Position numbers and translations under genes: made by a program
Part shown: positions 1 through 7,649 of the stretch, one piece after another
How the letters are laid out: each line of letters begins with the position of its first letter
Numbering within the stretch: position 1 is the stretch's first letter
Notes under the pieces: generated by a model
Told to the model about the DNA's origin: nothing
The model's input: the letters and a program-made list of their open reading frames with translations, nothing else
Databases searched by the model: none
From: Gammaproteobacteria bacterium
GTDB taxonomy: Bacteria; Pseudomonadota; Gammaproteobacteria; Xanthomonadales; SZUA-36
Direction: 5' to 3'
NCBI GenBank assembly: GCA_024279945.1
Contig: JAJRRA010000078.1
Span: 1 to 53,161 of the forward strand
Length of the DNA stretch: 53,161 nt

Positions 1-42
1 ACTCGCTGAACCCACAGTTATCACATTGAAGGAGCACTAGAA

Positions 43-885
43 ATGACAATCACTGCTGGAGTGGATCTGGGAACCGGAACGATCAAGACCGTTCTGTTCA
101 ATATTGAAGGCGATCAAATTGAATGGCTGGCCCGGCGCTCAGACCGCATCCGCCAACGCGACCCATTTGACCTTGCCGAAAAAGGCTACGATAGCGTATT
201 GGCAGACGCCGGCTTGAGCCGCGACGACGTCCACTATGTTGCTACCACCGGGGATGGCGAAACCATCCCGTTCCGCACCGGTCATTTCTATTCAATGACT
301 ACCCATGCACGGGGTGCCATTTACCTGGAGCCTGCGGCCCGTGCGGTACTGGATATTGGCGCTCTGCATGGTCGTGCGGTCAAGATGGATGAATTCGGCA
401 AAGTACTCGGCTACCGGATGACCAGCCAGTGTGCATCGGGTTCGGGACAGTTCCTGGAGAACATCTCACGTTACCTGGGTATTGCCCAGGACGAAATCGG
501 CACCTTGTCGCAAGAAGCCGATGACCCGGAAGTTGTTTCCAGTATCTGTGCGGTGCTGGCGGAAACAGACGTCATCAACATGGTGTCCCGCGGAATATCC
601 GCTTCCAACATTCTCAAGGGCATTCACTTATCTATGGCTGGCCGCCTGGCGAAATTGCTGCGTATCATCAAGGTTCGTGAGGGTATAACGCTGGCCACCG
701 GGGGCCTGGCACTCGACGATGGCTTAATGGCGGCGCTTAACGAGTCGTTGACCAAACAGAAAATCAAGGTCGAAGCCCGCAGCCACCCCGATTCCATTTA
801 TGCCGGAGCCATCGGCGCAGCAATCTGGGGCGCCTTCCGCTATGAGAAACTGCAACAACAGGGGCTGTTGGCCAAAGCCTCTTAA
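43..885 (+). CDS. bcrD: Class I benzoyl-CoA reductase ATPase subunit D (BcrD/BzdQ type)
   Basis: One of the two ASKHA-fold ATPase subunits of the ATP-dependent benzoyl-CoA reductase, which uses ATP hydrolysis to push low-potential electrons from ferredoxin onto the aromatic ring in the cytoplasm. Visible signs are the N-terminal phosphate loop GVDLGTGTIK (about residues 6-15), the cluster-binding segment SQCASGSGQFLENI (about 127-140) with one bridging Cys, a second conserved Cys in SSICAVLAETD, and the second ATP motif LATGGLALDDG. The length of 280 aa fits BcrD, whereas BcrA is near 440 aa. The start has the Shine-Dalgarno sequence GGAGC nearby. A ferredoxin gene follows 41 bp downstream, as in Thauera-type bcr clusters. 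The other subunits (bcrC, B, A) should lie just left of the window; that is inference. Confidence 0.93.
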   Translation: MTITAGVDLGTGTIKTVLFNIEGDQIEWLARRSDRIRQRDPFDLAEKGYDSVLADAGLSRDDVHYVATTGDGETIPFRTGHFYSMTTHARGAIYLEPAARAVLDIGALHGRAVKMDEFGKVLGYRMTSQCASGSGQFLENISRYLGIAQDEIGTLSQEADDPEVVSSICAVLAETDVINMVSRGISASNILKGIHLSMAGRLAKLLRIIKVREGITLATGGLALDDGLMAALNESLTKQKIKVEARSHPDSIYAGAIGAAIWGAFRYEKLQQQGLLAKAS

Positions 886-926
886 AGGTATCCTGAGAAT
901 CACCCAACCAACAGGGAGACAATGCT

Positions 927-1172
927 ATGGCACTTATGATCAATAACAATTGCGACCTTTGCGATGCATGCGTTCTGGATTGTCCCAACGAAGCCATCGA
1001 AGAAGGCGACCCCTACGTGATCGATGCTCTGCGCTGCACCGAGTGCATTGGTGAGCACGATGAACCACAATGTCAGTTGGTATGCCCGGTCGATGATTGC
1101 ATCGTGCCCAACCCGGATTTCCAGGAAACCCAGGAAGAACTGCAAATGAAATACGAGATGCTGCATGGCTGA
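927..1172 (+). CDS. 2[4Fe-4S] Alvin-type ferredoxin, likely electron donor to benzoyl-CoA reductase
   Basis: An 81-aa ferredoxin of the YfhL/Allochromatium type. The first cluster motif is CDLCDACVLDCP (from residue 9). The second is CTECIGEHDEPQCQLVCP, where an eight-residue loop separates the CxxC pair from CxxxCP; this is the Alvin-type signature and gives unusually low-potential clusters. Family knowledge: such a ferredoxin is the physiological reductant of class I benzoyl-CoA reductase and is usually encoded directly after bcrD. Here it starts 41 bp after bcrD with GGGAG upstream of the ATG. The short C-terminal helix rich in Glu is typical of the family. Confidence 0.93.
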   Translation: MALMINNNCDLCDACVLDCPNEAIEEGDPYVIDALRCTECIGEHDEPQCQLVCPVDDCIVPNPDFQETQEELQMKYEMLHG

Positions 1173-1214
1173 GTTGAATCGCATCGGAAAGAATCTCTCG
1201 ACATAATTGTCGAG

Positions 1215-2096
1215 TTGGACAGCGCCACCAATGGCTCCGAACGGCGTGATTTTTTCACCAAGCGCTTTCTGGCACAAGAAAAACATCCTCTGTCGTTTAT
1301 CTCAGTCGGCGCCACCGTAGCAGGAAAGATGGCGGGGTTTGTCTGCTGCCACCTGCTCAAGGGTGAATTCGGCAGCGATGACCTCATCGCGGTTCTGGAT
1401 GCAATTTCCGTCGATCCTCAAAGTCAGGGTCAGGGCGTCGGACATGAGTTGATGCAGTATATTACCGGCGAAATTCGTCAGCGCGGCGGCAAGGAGTTAC
1501 GTACCCAGGCCGGATGGAATCAGCCCGAAGTTCTCAATTTTTTCTCCCGCAACGGCTTCGCCCTGGCGCCCAGGCTGGTTCTTGAGAGATCAACGGAAGG
1601 ATATAATGAACTGGTCGGCGACCGGAACGAAGACGATGAAATTGACTTGTCCCGCGACAAAGTGCCGGTTCGCTCCCTGGCCCAGGAGGACCTCGATCAG
1701 GTCATACGGATCGATCAGAAAATCACCGGCCACGATCATCGCCCGTTTTTTGAACGTAAATTCCAGGAAGTTCTGTGGGAATCGGGCGTGCGTCTGTCAC
1801 TCATTGCTGAGATTGACGGCATGGCCGTCGGCTTTATGATGGCGAGGGTAGACTTCGGTGAATTCGGTCGCACGGCATCCGAAGCCGTCATCGATACGCT
1901 CGGTGTGGCAGAGGCTTTCCGCTCGCAGCAAGTCGGACATGCCCTGCTCTCTCAGTTGCTGGCCAACCTGACATCCCTGCAGGTGGAATCGGTTCGATCT
2001 GAAGTTGAATGGAACAGTCTGGGCTTGTTGAGTTTCCTCGACAGTTGCGGATTTGAGACCTCACAGCGGTTGGCTTTGTCGTGCATGCTTGATTGA
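1215..2096 (+). CDS. Tandem GNAT-domain acetyltransferase, start region uncertain (possible frameshift)
   Basis: Two GNAT folds in tandem: the first in residues 1-130 with the acetyl-CoA loop QSQGQGVGHELM, the second in about 150-293 with the degenerate loop RSQQVGHALL. The substrate is unknown. No ATG opens this frame; TTG at 1215 would cut off the first strand of domain 1. In-frame sequence back to the ferredoxin stop reads like GNAT (KESLDIIVELD). An ATG at 1165, overlapping the ferredoxin stop in another frame, encodes MAELNRI before running into a stop at 1204. A single indel near 1186 would join the two. Either this is a sequencing error or recent frameshift, or translation starts at TTG. 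A role linked to CoA thioesters is suggested only by the bcr neighbourhood. Confidence 0.75.
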   Translation: MDSATNGSERRDFFTKRFLAQEKHPLSFISVGATVAGKMAGFVCCHLLKGEFGSDDLIAVLDAISVDPQSQGQGVGHELMQYITGEIRQRGGKELRTQAGWNQPEVLNFFSRNGFALAPRLVLERSTEGYNELVGDRNEDDEIDLSRDKVPVRSLAQEDLDQVIRIDQKITGHDHRPFFERKFQEVLWESGVRLSLIAEIDGMAVGFMMARVDFGEFGRTASEAVIDTLGVAEAFRSQQVGHALLSQLLANLTSLQVESVRSEVEWNSLGLLSFLDSCGFETSQRLALSCMLD

Positions 2097-2108
2097 TCCA
2101 GTCTCCGG

Positions 2109-2135
2109 CCAGGCTTCATGTACTATGAAGCCTGG
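2109..2135 (+). terminator. Perfect 11-bp hairpin without U tract
   Basis: CCAGGCTTCAT (2109-2119) pairs exactly with ATGAAGCCTGG (2125-2135) around a five-base loop. It lies between the GNAT stop and the thioesterase start. No run of T follows, so it may be a weak or Rho-assisted terminator or an mRNA-stabilising stem. Confidence 0.5.
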
Positions 2136-2158
2136 CTCAAACCGCTGGAAAATTGCTC

Positions 2159-2569
2159 ATGGCATTCACAAGCCTTCTGAAAATCCGTTTTGATGATGTC
2201 GATGGTGCCGGCATCGTCTACTACCCGCAGTTTTTTCACTTGTGCCACAAGGCGTTCGAAGATTTTTTTGATGATGCGGCCAGTGTCTCCTATCCCCAAC
2301 TGATCAATGAACAGCGCCGTGGTTTTCCAACCGTGGCCATCCACTCTGATTTCTCAGCTTCTCTTCGCTACGGTGACATTGCACTGGTCACACTGGAAAT
2401 TGACAAAATTGGCCGCTCCTCGGCCACCTTCAGCTATGAAATCCGCCGAAAACAAGACTCAAAACTTTGTTTCTCAGCAAAAATAACCAAAGTTTTTATG
2501 GACCTGGACAGCAAACAGGTACTTCCGATCCCGGATGACATTCGCGCTCTCTGGGAAAGCATTCTCTAA
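2159..2569 (+). CDS. Hotdog acyl-CoA thioesterase, 4-hydroxybenzoyl-CoA thioesterase type
   Basis: A 136-aa single-hotdog protein that should hydrolyse an acyl- or aroyl-CoA to the free acid. The 4HBT signature IRFDDVDGAGIVYYPQF (about residues 9-25) holds the catalytic Asp and is followed by the expected central helix CHKAFEDFF. The ATG at 2159 is preferred over a TTG two codons upstream because the family normally starts close to the first strand. Its place after bcrD, ferredoxin and GNAT suggests control of the benzoyl-CoA or related CoA pool, or release of CoA from dead-end aromatic thioesters. The last 45 bp of this gene recur in decayed form at 4323-4367. Confidence 0.85.
   Translation: MAFTSLLKIRFDDVDGAGIVYYPQFFHLCHKAFEDFFDDAASVSYPQLINEQRRGFPTVAIHSDFSASLRYGDIALVTLEIDKIGRSSATFSYEIRRKQDSKLCFSAKITKVFMDLDSKQVLPIPDDIRALWESIL
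2525..2569 (+). repeat. Repeat A, copy 1 (3' end of the thioesterase gene)
   Basis: These 45 bases match 4323-4367 at 42 positions by eye. This copy lies in the intact gene and encodes the final IPDDIRALWESIL and stop. The other copy has no gene around it. Confidence 0.85.
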
Positions 2570-2679
2570 TATTGAAGACTCGGTGGTGATCCGCAAAATA
2601 CTTGCGCACCTGGATGAGACAGCGGTTTTGACTGAAAGCTGTCTGGCGCCGCAATGCCGTGCTCCGCCGCGAACGGTCT

Positions 2680-2719
2680 TGTTCGTCTGAAGGAAAGAAC
2701 GCAACACGTTCACGAAACG
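2680..2719 (+). repeat. Repeat B, copy 1
   Basis: Forty bases beginning TGTTCGTCTGAAGGAAAGAA match 4281-4320 at 37 positions by eye. In copy 1 repeat A lies 110 bp before repeat B; in copy 2 repeat B runs directly into repeat A, so the order is swapped. Confidence 0.8.
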
Positions 2720-3152
2720 GGCCGTTCCCCAATGGCAAACGGCGGGCTATTTTTCGCCCCGAGGGCAGAAATGGGGCCATCAATTGGGCTGCAGTGAAGT
2801 GTGGCAGGAACCAATTCAGGCGCGGCTGACAAAATCGGGGGAGAGTTCGGATCATTTGCGTGAAAAGCTGCCTGACAAACTGAGAATACGTTTACTCAAT
2901 CGACAAACTGGCTTCTGTTTTAACAGTATTTCTTTAAGTAGCAACCTTGTTCAATGACTCCCAGACAAAGCCCACCATCTCCCGCTCACAGGCTATACTC
3001 GATTAACACATGACAAAGTAATGGGTGTACAATCTTTTTGAGGCTCCTTTTTCATAGAGGGTCCTTCGGCACTATCAGGATGTCAGGCAATACCCCCTAA
3101 ACCCAATTTCTCGGGGGGAAGCTTCAATGAAAACAAATCACATGCGCTCGGA

Positions 3153-3194
3153 CAGCAAAAAAGCATCGCTCAATTGATGTTCTGCTTTTTGCTG
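3153..3194. repeat. Stem-loop upstream of the 308-aa gene
   Basis: CAGCAAAAAAGCA (3153-3165) pairs with TGCTTTTTGCTG (3183-3194) with one bulged A and a 17-base loop. It ends 43 bp before the start codon at 3238, so it would sit in that gene's leader. A terminator, attenuator or inverted-repeat scar are all possible. Confidence 0.45.
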
Positions 3195-3237
3195 CCCGCG
3201 ATATGAGGAGTTCGACAAAATAAACAAGAGGTAAATT

Positions 3238-4164
3238 ATGGCAGGGCCAAAAATTGCGCGACTGGGATCTCCGGATATGAAACCGATAATGGTCGGCGGA
3301 CCATCTTCAAGTGGGCAGGCTAGGGGCGGAGCAATAGAGTTCCTTTTGGCGCTTGTCAGACAGGGTATCTACTATTTCGGTGGCAAAATCGAGCAGTCCA
3401 AGGCGCAGAATGCATTGAAATCATTAGCTACCAGGATTGAGAAGGATCGCAGCACTCACCCGACAAGAGGGGTGTTGGTTTCGCTACAATTCATCGTTCT
3501 GGAAGGCTCGAAGGAAGCAGCCGGCTCAGGCGATGCATTTCGATATACCAACTATCTGTATGGAACCGGTGTGACGATAACTGAAGCGCGTCAGGATCAG
3601 GTTCGGCATGGATTGATACGTCAAGGAACGCGTTCGAATGAGAAATACGCCTATCAACCCATCTGGTTTCCACCACAGCAGCTTACAGGGCACTATCAAC
3701 GACCATTCCCCGTGATCGGACATGGCTGTTTTGTTGAGGGCAAAGTATGGTTACAGGATGTTCAATGGACGACTGTTCAAGGCTTTGATGACGAGGGACA
3801 AACCCGTCTGGCCGGATCCGGAAATTCTTTCTATTTTGATGTGCTTCAACCTCCAAAAAACATTGTAACGACTCATGGGGCTACTGGAGTTGTCAAGATT
3901 CCCACAACGCTGGTATCCACCGGGCAAGGGGGTATAAAAATACCCGTTGTAAAATTGGATACGGGTTTAATTGGCAGCGTGACCGCCGCCATGATTTTCC
4001 CAGCAGATTCCCATACAGAAGTAGCGTTTTGGCGGGCGCCTGCTACGAAGCAAAAACCACTGGGCACCATTCGTGGCATTGTAAATTTTGAGCGAATTCG
4101 ATGGATTCGGCCTGAAAACATTCGACTGGTCAAGTCGGAAAGAGATGTGTATTTGGCAGTGTAA
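3238..4164 (+). CDS. Hypothetical protein, 308 aa, unrecognised
   Basis: I do not recognise this family. The ATG follows AAGAGGTAAATT, a good ribosome binding site, and the frame is long and uninterrupted. The protein has no signal peptide or clear membrane segment. Residues about 1-30 are Gly/Ser-rich. Then comes a short hydrophobic helix (IEFLLALVRQGIYYFGG), a charged helix (about 57-80), and a mostly beta C-terminal half rich in Gly, Val and aromatic residues. No catalytic motif stands out. It is an isolated gene between duplicated fragments and a toxin-antitoxin pair, so it may be recently acquired. The AT-richer third positions compared with the bcr genes support that weakly. Confidence 0.6.
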   Translation: MAGPKIARLGSPDMKPIMVGGPSSSGQARGGAIEFLLALVRQGIYYFGGKIEQSKAQNALKSLATRIEKDRSTHPTRGVLVSLQFIVLEGSKEAAGSGDAFRYTNYLYGTGVTITEARQDQVRHGLIRQGTRSNEKYAYQPIWFPPQQLTGHYQRPFPVIGHGCFVEGKVWLQDVQWTTVQGFDDEGQTRLAGSGNSFYFDVLQPPKNIVTTHGATGVVKIPTTLVSTGQGGIKIPVVKLDTGLIGSVTAAMIFPADSHTEVAFWRAPATKQKPLGTIRGIVNFERIRWIRPENIRLVKSERDVYLAV

Positions 4165-4280
4165 TCAACACTTCGCAGAACGAAGGTGATGACCTTGTTC
4201 CACAAGTGGCTGATATTTTTATCCGGTGCGAACGGAAGATCAGGGGCGCATCACCCGGAGCCGTTATTTGCTATTCGGTG

Positions 4281-4320
4281 TGTTCGTCTGAAGGAAAGAA
4301 CGCTACACGTTTATGAAACG
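4281..4320 (+). repeat. Repeat B, copy 2
   Basis: Second copy of the 40-base element at 2680-2719 (37 of 40 identical by eye). It is followed almost directly by repeat A copy 2. Confidence 0.8.
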
Positions 4321-4322
4321 TG

Positions 4323-4367
4323 CCGATCCCGAATGACATTCACGCTCTCTGGGAACGCATTCTCTAA
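4323..4367 (+). repeat. Repeat A, copy 2 (orphan thioesterase 3' end)
   Basis: Matches 2525-2569 at 42 of 45 positions and would still encode IPNDIHALWERIL plus stop in its frame, but no thioesterase body precedes it. It is best read as a duplicated, decaying gene tail. It overlaps the last few bases of the convergent vapC-like gene. Confidence 0.8.
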
Positions 4368-4774
4368 ACCAAAAAATGCTTCTGCCGTAGTTGAGGAAGT
4401 ACTTTTTCCAAATTTCTGTAATCTCTGTCGTGGTGTAAAAGTATCAGCTCGTTTTCCAGTGCACACTGTGCGATCAGACAATCGATGGATGAGCGAATGG
4501 TTATTCCCTGACGGCTACAGGAAAAGTAAATGAAAGCCGCTGCCTCATAACTGGCTTCAGGATCTGCAAATCCATAAAACTGCTGGGTGGAAAAATATCT
4601 TTGGAGTTTATTAAATCCGGCCTCACTTTTAGCCCGCTGAAGAATTTCCATATAGATAAGATGGCTGGTTCCCACAAGCATGGGTGTCAACAACAGGGTA
4701 TCCAGAAACTCAAGGACTGGCGATTCTTTACCGTTTATATAATGAACCCAAACCGATGTATCAACCAGGTACAT
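4364..4774 (-). CDS. PIN-domain ribonuclease toxin (VapC family)
   Basis: A 136-aa PIN-domain protein. The first acidic residue is in MYLVDTSVWVHY (Asp5), the middle acidic residue in YMEILQ, and the last cluster in SSIDCLIAQCALE and HHDRDY. Together these form the Mg-binding site of PIN RNases, which as VapC toxins cut tRNA or rRNA. The gene starts 3 bp after the stop of the putative antitoxin gene, the usual antitoxin-first layout. The C-terminal codons overlap the orphan repeat at 4323-4367, so the last residues may have changed when that sequence was inserted. Confidence 0.85.
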   Translation of the reverse strand: MYLVDTSVWVHYINGKESPVLEFLDTLLLTPMLVGTSHLIYMEILQRAKSEAGFNKLQRYFSTQQFYGFADPEASYEAAAFIYFSCSRQGITIRSSIDCLIAQCALENELILLHHDRDYRNLEKVLPQLRQKHFLV

Positions 4775-4777
4775 GTT

Positions 4778-4978
4778 TCAGCCTCTGCTGCGCGTGCTCT
4801 TGTAGTCATAATCAGACCGCAGCTCATTTATGCCTCTTAATTCCCTCAGGTCCATACGTTTTCGGTTAGCGACAAATTCCTTTAAAGCAACTTCTATGAG
4901 TTCGCGTTTGGTCTTTATTGCGCTTAGCGCCTGGGCCTCTGAAACCAATTCATCATTGAGCACAATATTGGTACGCAT
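4778..4978 (-). CDS. VapB-type antitoxin
   Basis: A 66-aa protein starting MRTNIVLNDELV, the ribbon-helix-helix type N-terminus of VapB antitoxins (TTRTNIxLDDxLV pattern), followed by the helix ALSAIKTKRELIEVALKEFV and a basic, disordered C-terminal tail that should wrap around the PIN toxin. I chose the ATG at 4978 over a GTG at 4987 because GAGGTG lies six bases upstream of it. The gene is directly followed by the toxin gene. The 5' region carries a perfect inverted repeat suited to autoregulation. Confidence 0.85.
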   Translation of the reverse strand: MRTNIVLNDELVSEAQALSAIKTKRELIEVALKEFVANRKRMDLRELRGINELRSDYDYKSTRSRG

Positions 4979-4981
4979 ACC

Positions 4982-5013
4982 ATACACCTCATAATGTGTA
5001 TAACGAGGTGTAT
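4982..5013 (-). promoter_or_regulatory. Inverted-repeat operator of the toxin-antitoxin pair
   Basis: ATACACCTC (4982-4990) and GAGGTGTAT (5005-5013) are perfect 9-bp inverted arms with a 14-base spacer. The inner arm overlaps the antitoxin ribosome binding site. Binding of the VapB/VapC complex here would repress the pair; the site is visible, its function is inferred from the family. Confidence 0.6.
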
Positions 5014-5058
5014 AATATCAAACTCGGGACCTGGAAACCAGATCCCGTAAGGCCGGGG

Positions 5059-6081
5059 TCAGCTTACATAAAGTCGCTTTCTGCGCCGCAGGATTTTATC
5101 TGCCAGGCGAGGCGCGGTGCCGGGCCGACTCCAGGGGCATACGGCAATGCAGATACCGCAGCCGTGGGTTTCGTTGAAATACGGAATGCACTTGTCAAAA
5201 TCTACGTACCACTTTTTCACGCCGCGCACCATTTGTTTGTTATCACTGATTGCCGATGGTGGGCAGGCGTTGATACAAACCTGGCAGCGTGTACAAAAGT
5301 CATCCGCTCCAAATTCGCTTGCTTCGTCGGCAACAAGCGGCAAATCTGTTACCACCGCGGATAAACGAAAGGACGAACCGTATTGGCGGTTAATGATATT
5401 GCCGTGTTTGCCGAGTTCTCCAAAGCCACAGGCCAGCGCGGCCGGAGTCGCCGTAATCGACCCGGCCCAGGGGCCGGCATGGGACGCAGAATGATAACCC
5501 TGGGCGCGTATCCAGTTGGCCAGGCTGGACGCCGCCCGTGCGCCGCGATTGTACTGAACAGATACTTCATGCGCTGAGGCCGTATCCTCATCTGAGGATG
5601 GCGCCTGAGCCAGCCTGCTATGATCCATTTCAACTCCAAGGACAATGATCCACGGTTCAGTCGGCGGCTCACAGTCATCGTAGACCCAGTTTGGATCCAG
5701 CTTTGTAATACCCACCAGATCCGCCTCATGTTGCGATGCGAAAGCCTTGGCCCGGGCGGACCAGTTTGCCGGGCTGTCCTGTACCTGAACTTCGGCAACC
5801 GGGTCGAGTTCACGTGGGCCGCGATCCCCTTTAGCATAGACTTCCCGAAAGGCCTGCACGCGGTTGAAACGACTCACCATCCATTGCTGAATCCTGCCGT
5901 ACGGAATGGCATCGGGGGGATTATGCCAGTAGATCCGCGTTGGCCGACGAAACCTGGTTTCACCCTGACCGTTAATGGTATTGCCTGATATATCAGGTAA
6001 CAGCGCCAATTGCTCCGGGTCTGGTTGAAAGGGGGTAGTCCTGTTCTTGCTCACCTTGTCATCACTCCCGCTCTTCAGCAA
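5059..6081 (-). CDS. Reductive-dehalogenase-like (RdhA/QueG superfamily) double 4Fe-4S protein
   Basis: A 340-aa protein ending in two ferredoxin-type clusters, CTRCQVCINACP and then C-x9-CGICIAVCPWSRP, preceded by KKWYVDFDKC. This layout and the middle region (SVQYNRGARAASSLANWI, TPAALACGFGELGKHG) are typical of the cobalamin-dependent reductive dehalogenase / epoxyqueuosine reductase superfamily. It differs from respiratory RdhA by having no Tat signal and by being shorter than about 450 aa. It also lacks the HEAT-like tail of QueG. A cytoplasmic reductase for a halogenated or otherwise activated substrate is plausible but the reaction is unknown. Its start overlaps the upstream ligase gene by 20 bp, so the two are probably co-transcribed. 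Confidence 0.72.
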   Translation of the reverse strand: MLKSGSDDKVSKNRTTPFQPDPEQLALLPDISGNTINGQGETRFRRPTRIYWHNPPDAIPYGRIQQWMVSRFNRVQAFREVYAKGDRGPRELDPVAEVQVQDSPANWSARAKAFASQHEADLVGITKLDPNWVYDDCEPPTEPWIIVLGVEMDHSRLAQAPSSDEDTASAHEVSVQYNRGARAASSLANWIRAQGYHSASHAGPWAGSITATPAALACGFGELGKHGNIINRQYGSSFRLSAVVTDLPLVADEASEFGADDFCTRCQVCINACPPSAISDNKQMVRGVKKWYVDFDKCIPYFNETHGCGICIAVCPWSRPGTAPRLADKILRRRKRLYVS

Positions 6082-7600
6082 TCAGTTTTCGTAATACAAA
6101 TTTTTCAACTTTACCCATGGCGTTGCGCGGCAATTTATCGACCAGAATAACCCGCCTGGGGTGTTTGAATCGAGCAAGCCTGTTGTTAAACAATGCCTGC
6201 ACGGCATCCTGATCCAGCCCGCTACCCCGGGTCGTGACGACCACAGCAACGGGCACTTCACCCCAGCGTTCGTCCGGCTGAGGAATGACGGCTGCTTCTT
6301 CGATTTCGGGATGCTCGTAGAGAATTGCCTCCAGTTCCGCCGGATAAATGTTCTCTCCACCGGATATGATGAGATCTGATTTACGGTCGGACACGACATA
6401 CGCACCGTCCGCACGGCAATACCCCATGTCTCCGCTATGGAACCAGCCATCGCGAAACACGTGCCTGGAAGCCGTGGGATCGTTCCAGTACCCGCTGAAC
6501 AGGCTCGGACCCTGAATCCAAATCTCGCCGTTGCGGCCCGTCTCCATATCATGCCCGTCGGCGTCTACGATCCGGACTCTGCAATGCTCGGCGGCGAAGC
6601 CAACCGAACCCGCTGTCGCTGCCACATTGGCAGGACTCTGATGAATCGCCACGGCGCAGGTTTCGGTTGTTCCATAAACCTGCAGTACGGTCACGCCACG
6701 CTCTTCCCAGGGCTCGATACAGGAGTCCGGAACAAAAGTTGATCCGGTCGTCATGCAACGCAAGTGGCTCATGTCTGTAGACGACCAGCGGGGATGCGGG
6801 GTCAGCGAAAGGATCTGTGTCGGAACCAGGGCAGTCAGTGTCACCAGAGCACCATCGAGACTTGCAAGCACTGCCTCCGGATCGAATTTCGGATGCAAAG
6901 TAACTGTTGCCCCGACCGACAAGGCAGGCAAAGTCTGGATGTTCCATCCCCCGGCATGAAACAGCGGCAAAACGGTCAGAACGTGATCATTTGCACTCAG
7001 CTCGTGCATGTTCACGGCATTCAGCGCGCTCCACTGCAGCGCAGATTGTGAGAGCACCGCACCTTTTGGCAAACCGCTCGTGCCGGATGTGTACAGGATC
7101 AGTACGGGGTTGGCGGATCGGGCTTCGCCACGGTCACAAATCCGTTCACAGTGATCCAGCAGCGTTGCCAAGTCGGCCCAGGAGTCGGACTGCTCATCAA
7201 TGAGGGGCTTCCGGCAGGCATGAACGATCCGGCAGGCGGCCCATTGTTCAGCCACCGCGGTGGCTAGTGCCAGTTGATCTTCGTCGACAATCAGCAGGCT
7301 GACAGCCGCATCGTGGAGTACCTGCAGCAGCTCAGGGATCGCCATGCGCCAGTTCAAAGGCACCAGAATGGCCCCCGTTTGAGCGCAGGCGAACAAGGCT
7401 TCAATCTCGCGTTGGCTGTTGTTGCCCAAATAGGCGACGCGGTCACCTTTGCCTATGCGGAGTTCATATTTGAAAACCGCGGCAAGGCGGACGATAGCCT
7501 GCGCCAGGCTGGAATAGCTGCAGCACTGATCGCCAACGATAATAGCGGGTTTGTCGGGGGTTTTTTCTGCCCAGTGACTGATCCAGTTGTGGAGATCCAT
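6062..7600 (-). CDS. AMP-forming acyl-CoA ligase (ANL superfamily)
   Basis: A 512-aa cytoplasmic ligase that adenylates a carboxylic acid and transfers it to CoA. Motifs in order: the phosphate loop ILYTSGTSGLPKGA (about 168-181), VYGTTET (about 310), the hinge SDRKSDLIISGGENIYP, and the C-terminal catalytic Lys in PRNAMGKVEK. Length and motifs match medium/long-chain fatty-acyl or aryl-CoA ligases; substrate cannot be read from sequence. It is the fifth gene of a same-strand run (amidase, TonB receptor, acylase, thioesterase, ligase), which suggests it activates the acid freed by the hydrolases. It resembles the ligase at 46412-47977 in layout (both start MDL-x2-WI). Confidence 0.88.
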   Translation of the reverse strand: MDLHNWISHWAEKTPDKPAIIVGDQCCSYSSLAQAIVRLAAVFKYELRIGKGDRVAYLGNNSQREIEALFACAQTGAILVPLNWRMAIPELLQVLHDAAVSLLIVDEDQLALATAVAEQWAACRIVHACRKPLIDEQSDSWADLATLLDHCERICDRGEARSANPVLILYTSGTSGLPKGAVLSQSALQWSALNAVNMHELSANDHVLTVLPLFHAGGWNIQTLPALSVGATVTLHPKFDPEAVLASLDGALVTLTALVPTQILSLTPHPRWSSTDMSHLRCMTTGSTFVPDSCIEPWEERGVTVLQVYGTTETCAVAIHQSPANVAATAGSVGFAAEHCRVRIVDADGHDMETGRNGEIWIQGPSLFSGYWNDPTASRHVFRDGWFHSGDMGYCRADGAYVVSDRKSDLIISGGENIYPAELEAILYEHPEIEEAAVIPQPDERWGEVPVAVVVTTRGSGLDQDAVQALFNNRLARFKHPRRVILVDKLPRNAMGKVEKFVLRKLIAEERE

Positions 7601-7628
7601 TGTTAGCCAGCACCAGGTATCAGGATAT

Positions 7629-7649
7629 CGCCCGCGAGCGGGCTCTTAC
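7629..7649 (-). repeat. REP-like hairpin (GTAAGAG family)
   Basis: On the minus strand it reads GTAAGAG, then stem CCCGC, loop TC, stem GCGGG and CG. The TAA of the head is the stop codon of the thioesterase gene (7646-8089). Confidence 0.75.

Larger units (their letters stand above)
2570..3237. other. 668-bp intergenic stretch without a supported gene
   Basis: Only short overlapping frames occur here, none with a recognisable domain or ribosome binding site. It contains repeat B copy 1 (2680-2719) and a long hairpin (3153-3194). The leader of the next gene begins somewhere after about 3000. Confidence 0.6.

Noticed and set aside
2570-3237. Degraded coding sequence in the gap after the thioesterase gene
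   Set aside because: Some translated stretches look protein-like, but no frame is continuous and I recognise no family, so I kept it as intergenic.
4186-4533. 115-aa plus-strand frame over the vapC-like gene
   Set aside because: It is antisense to a clear PIN-domain gene, crosses the duplicated fragments and has no recognisable domain.
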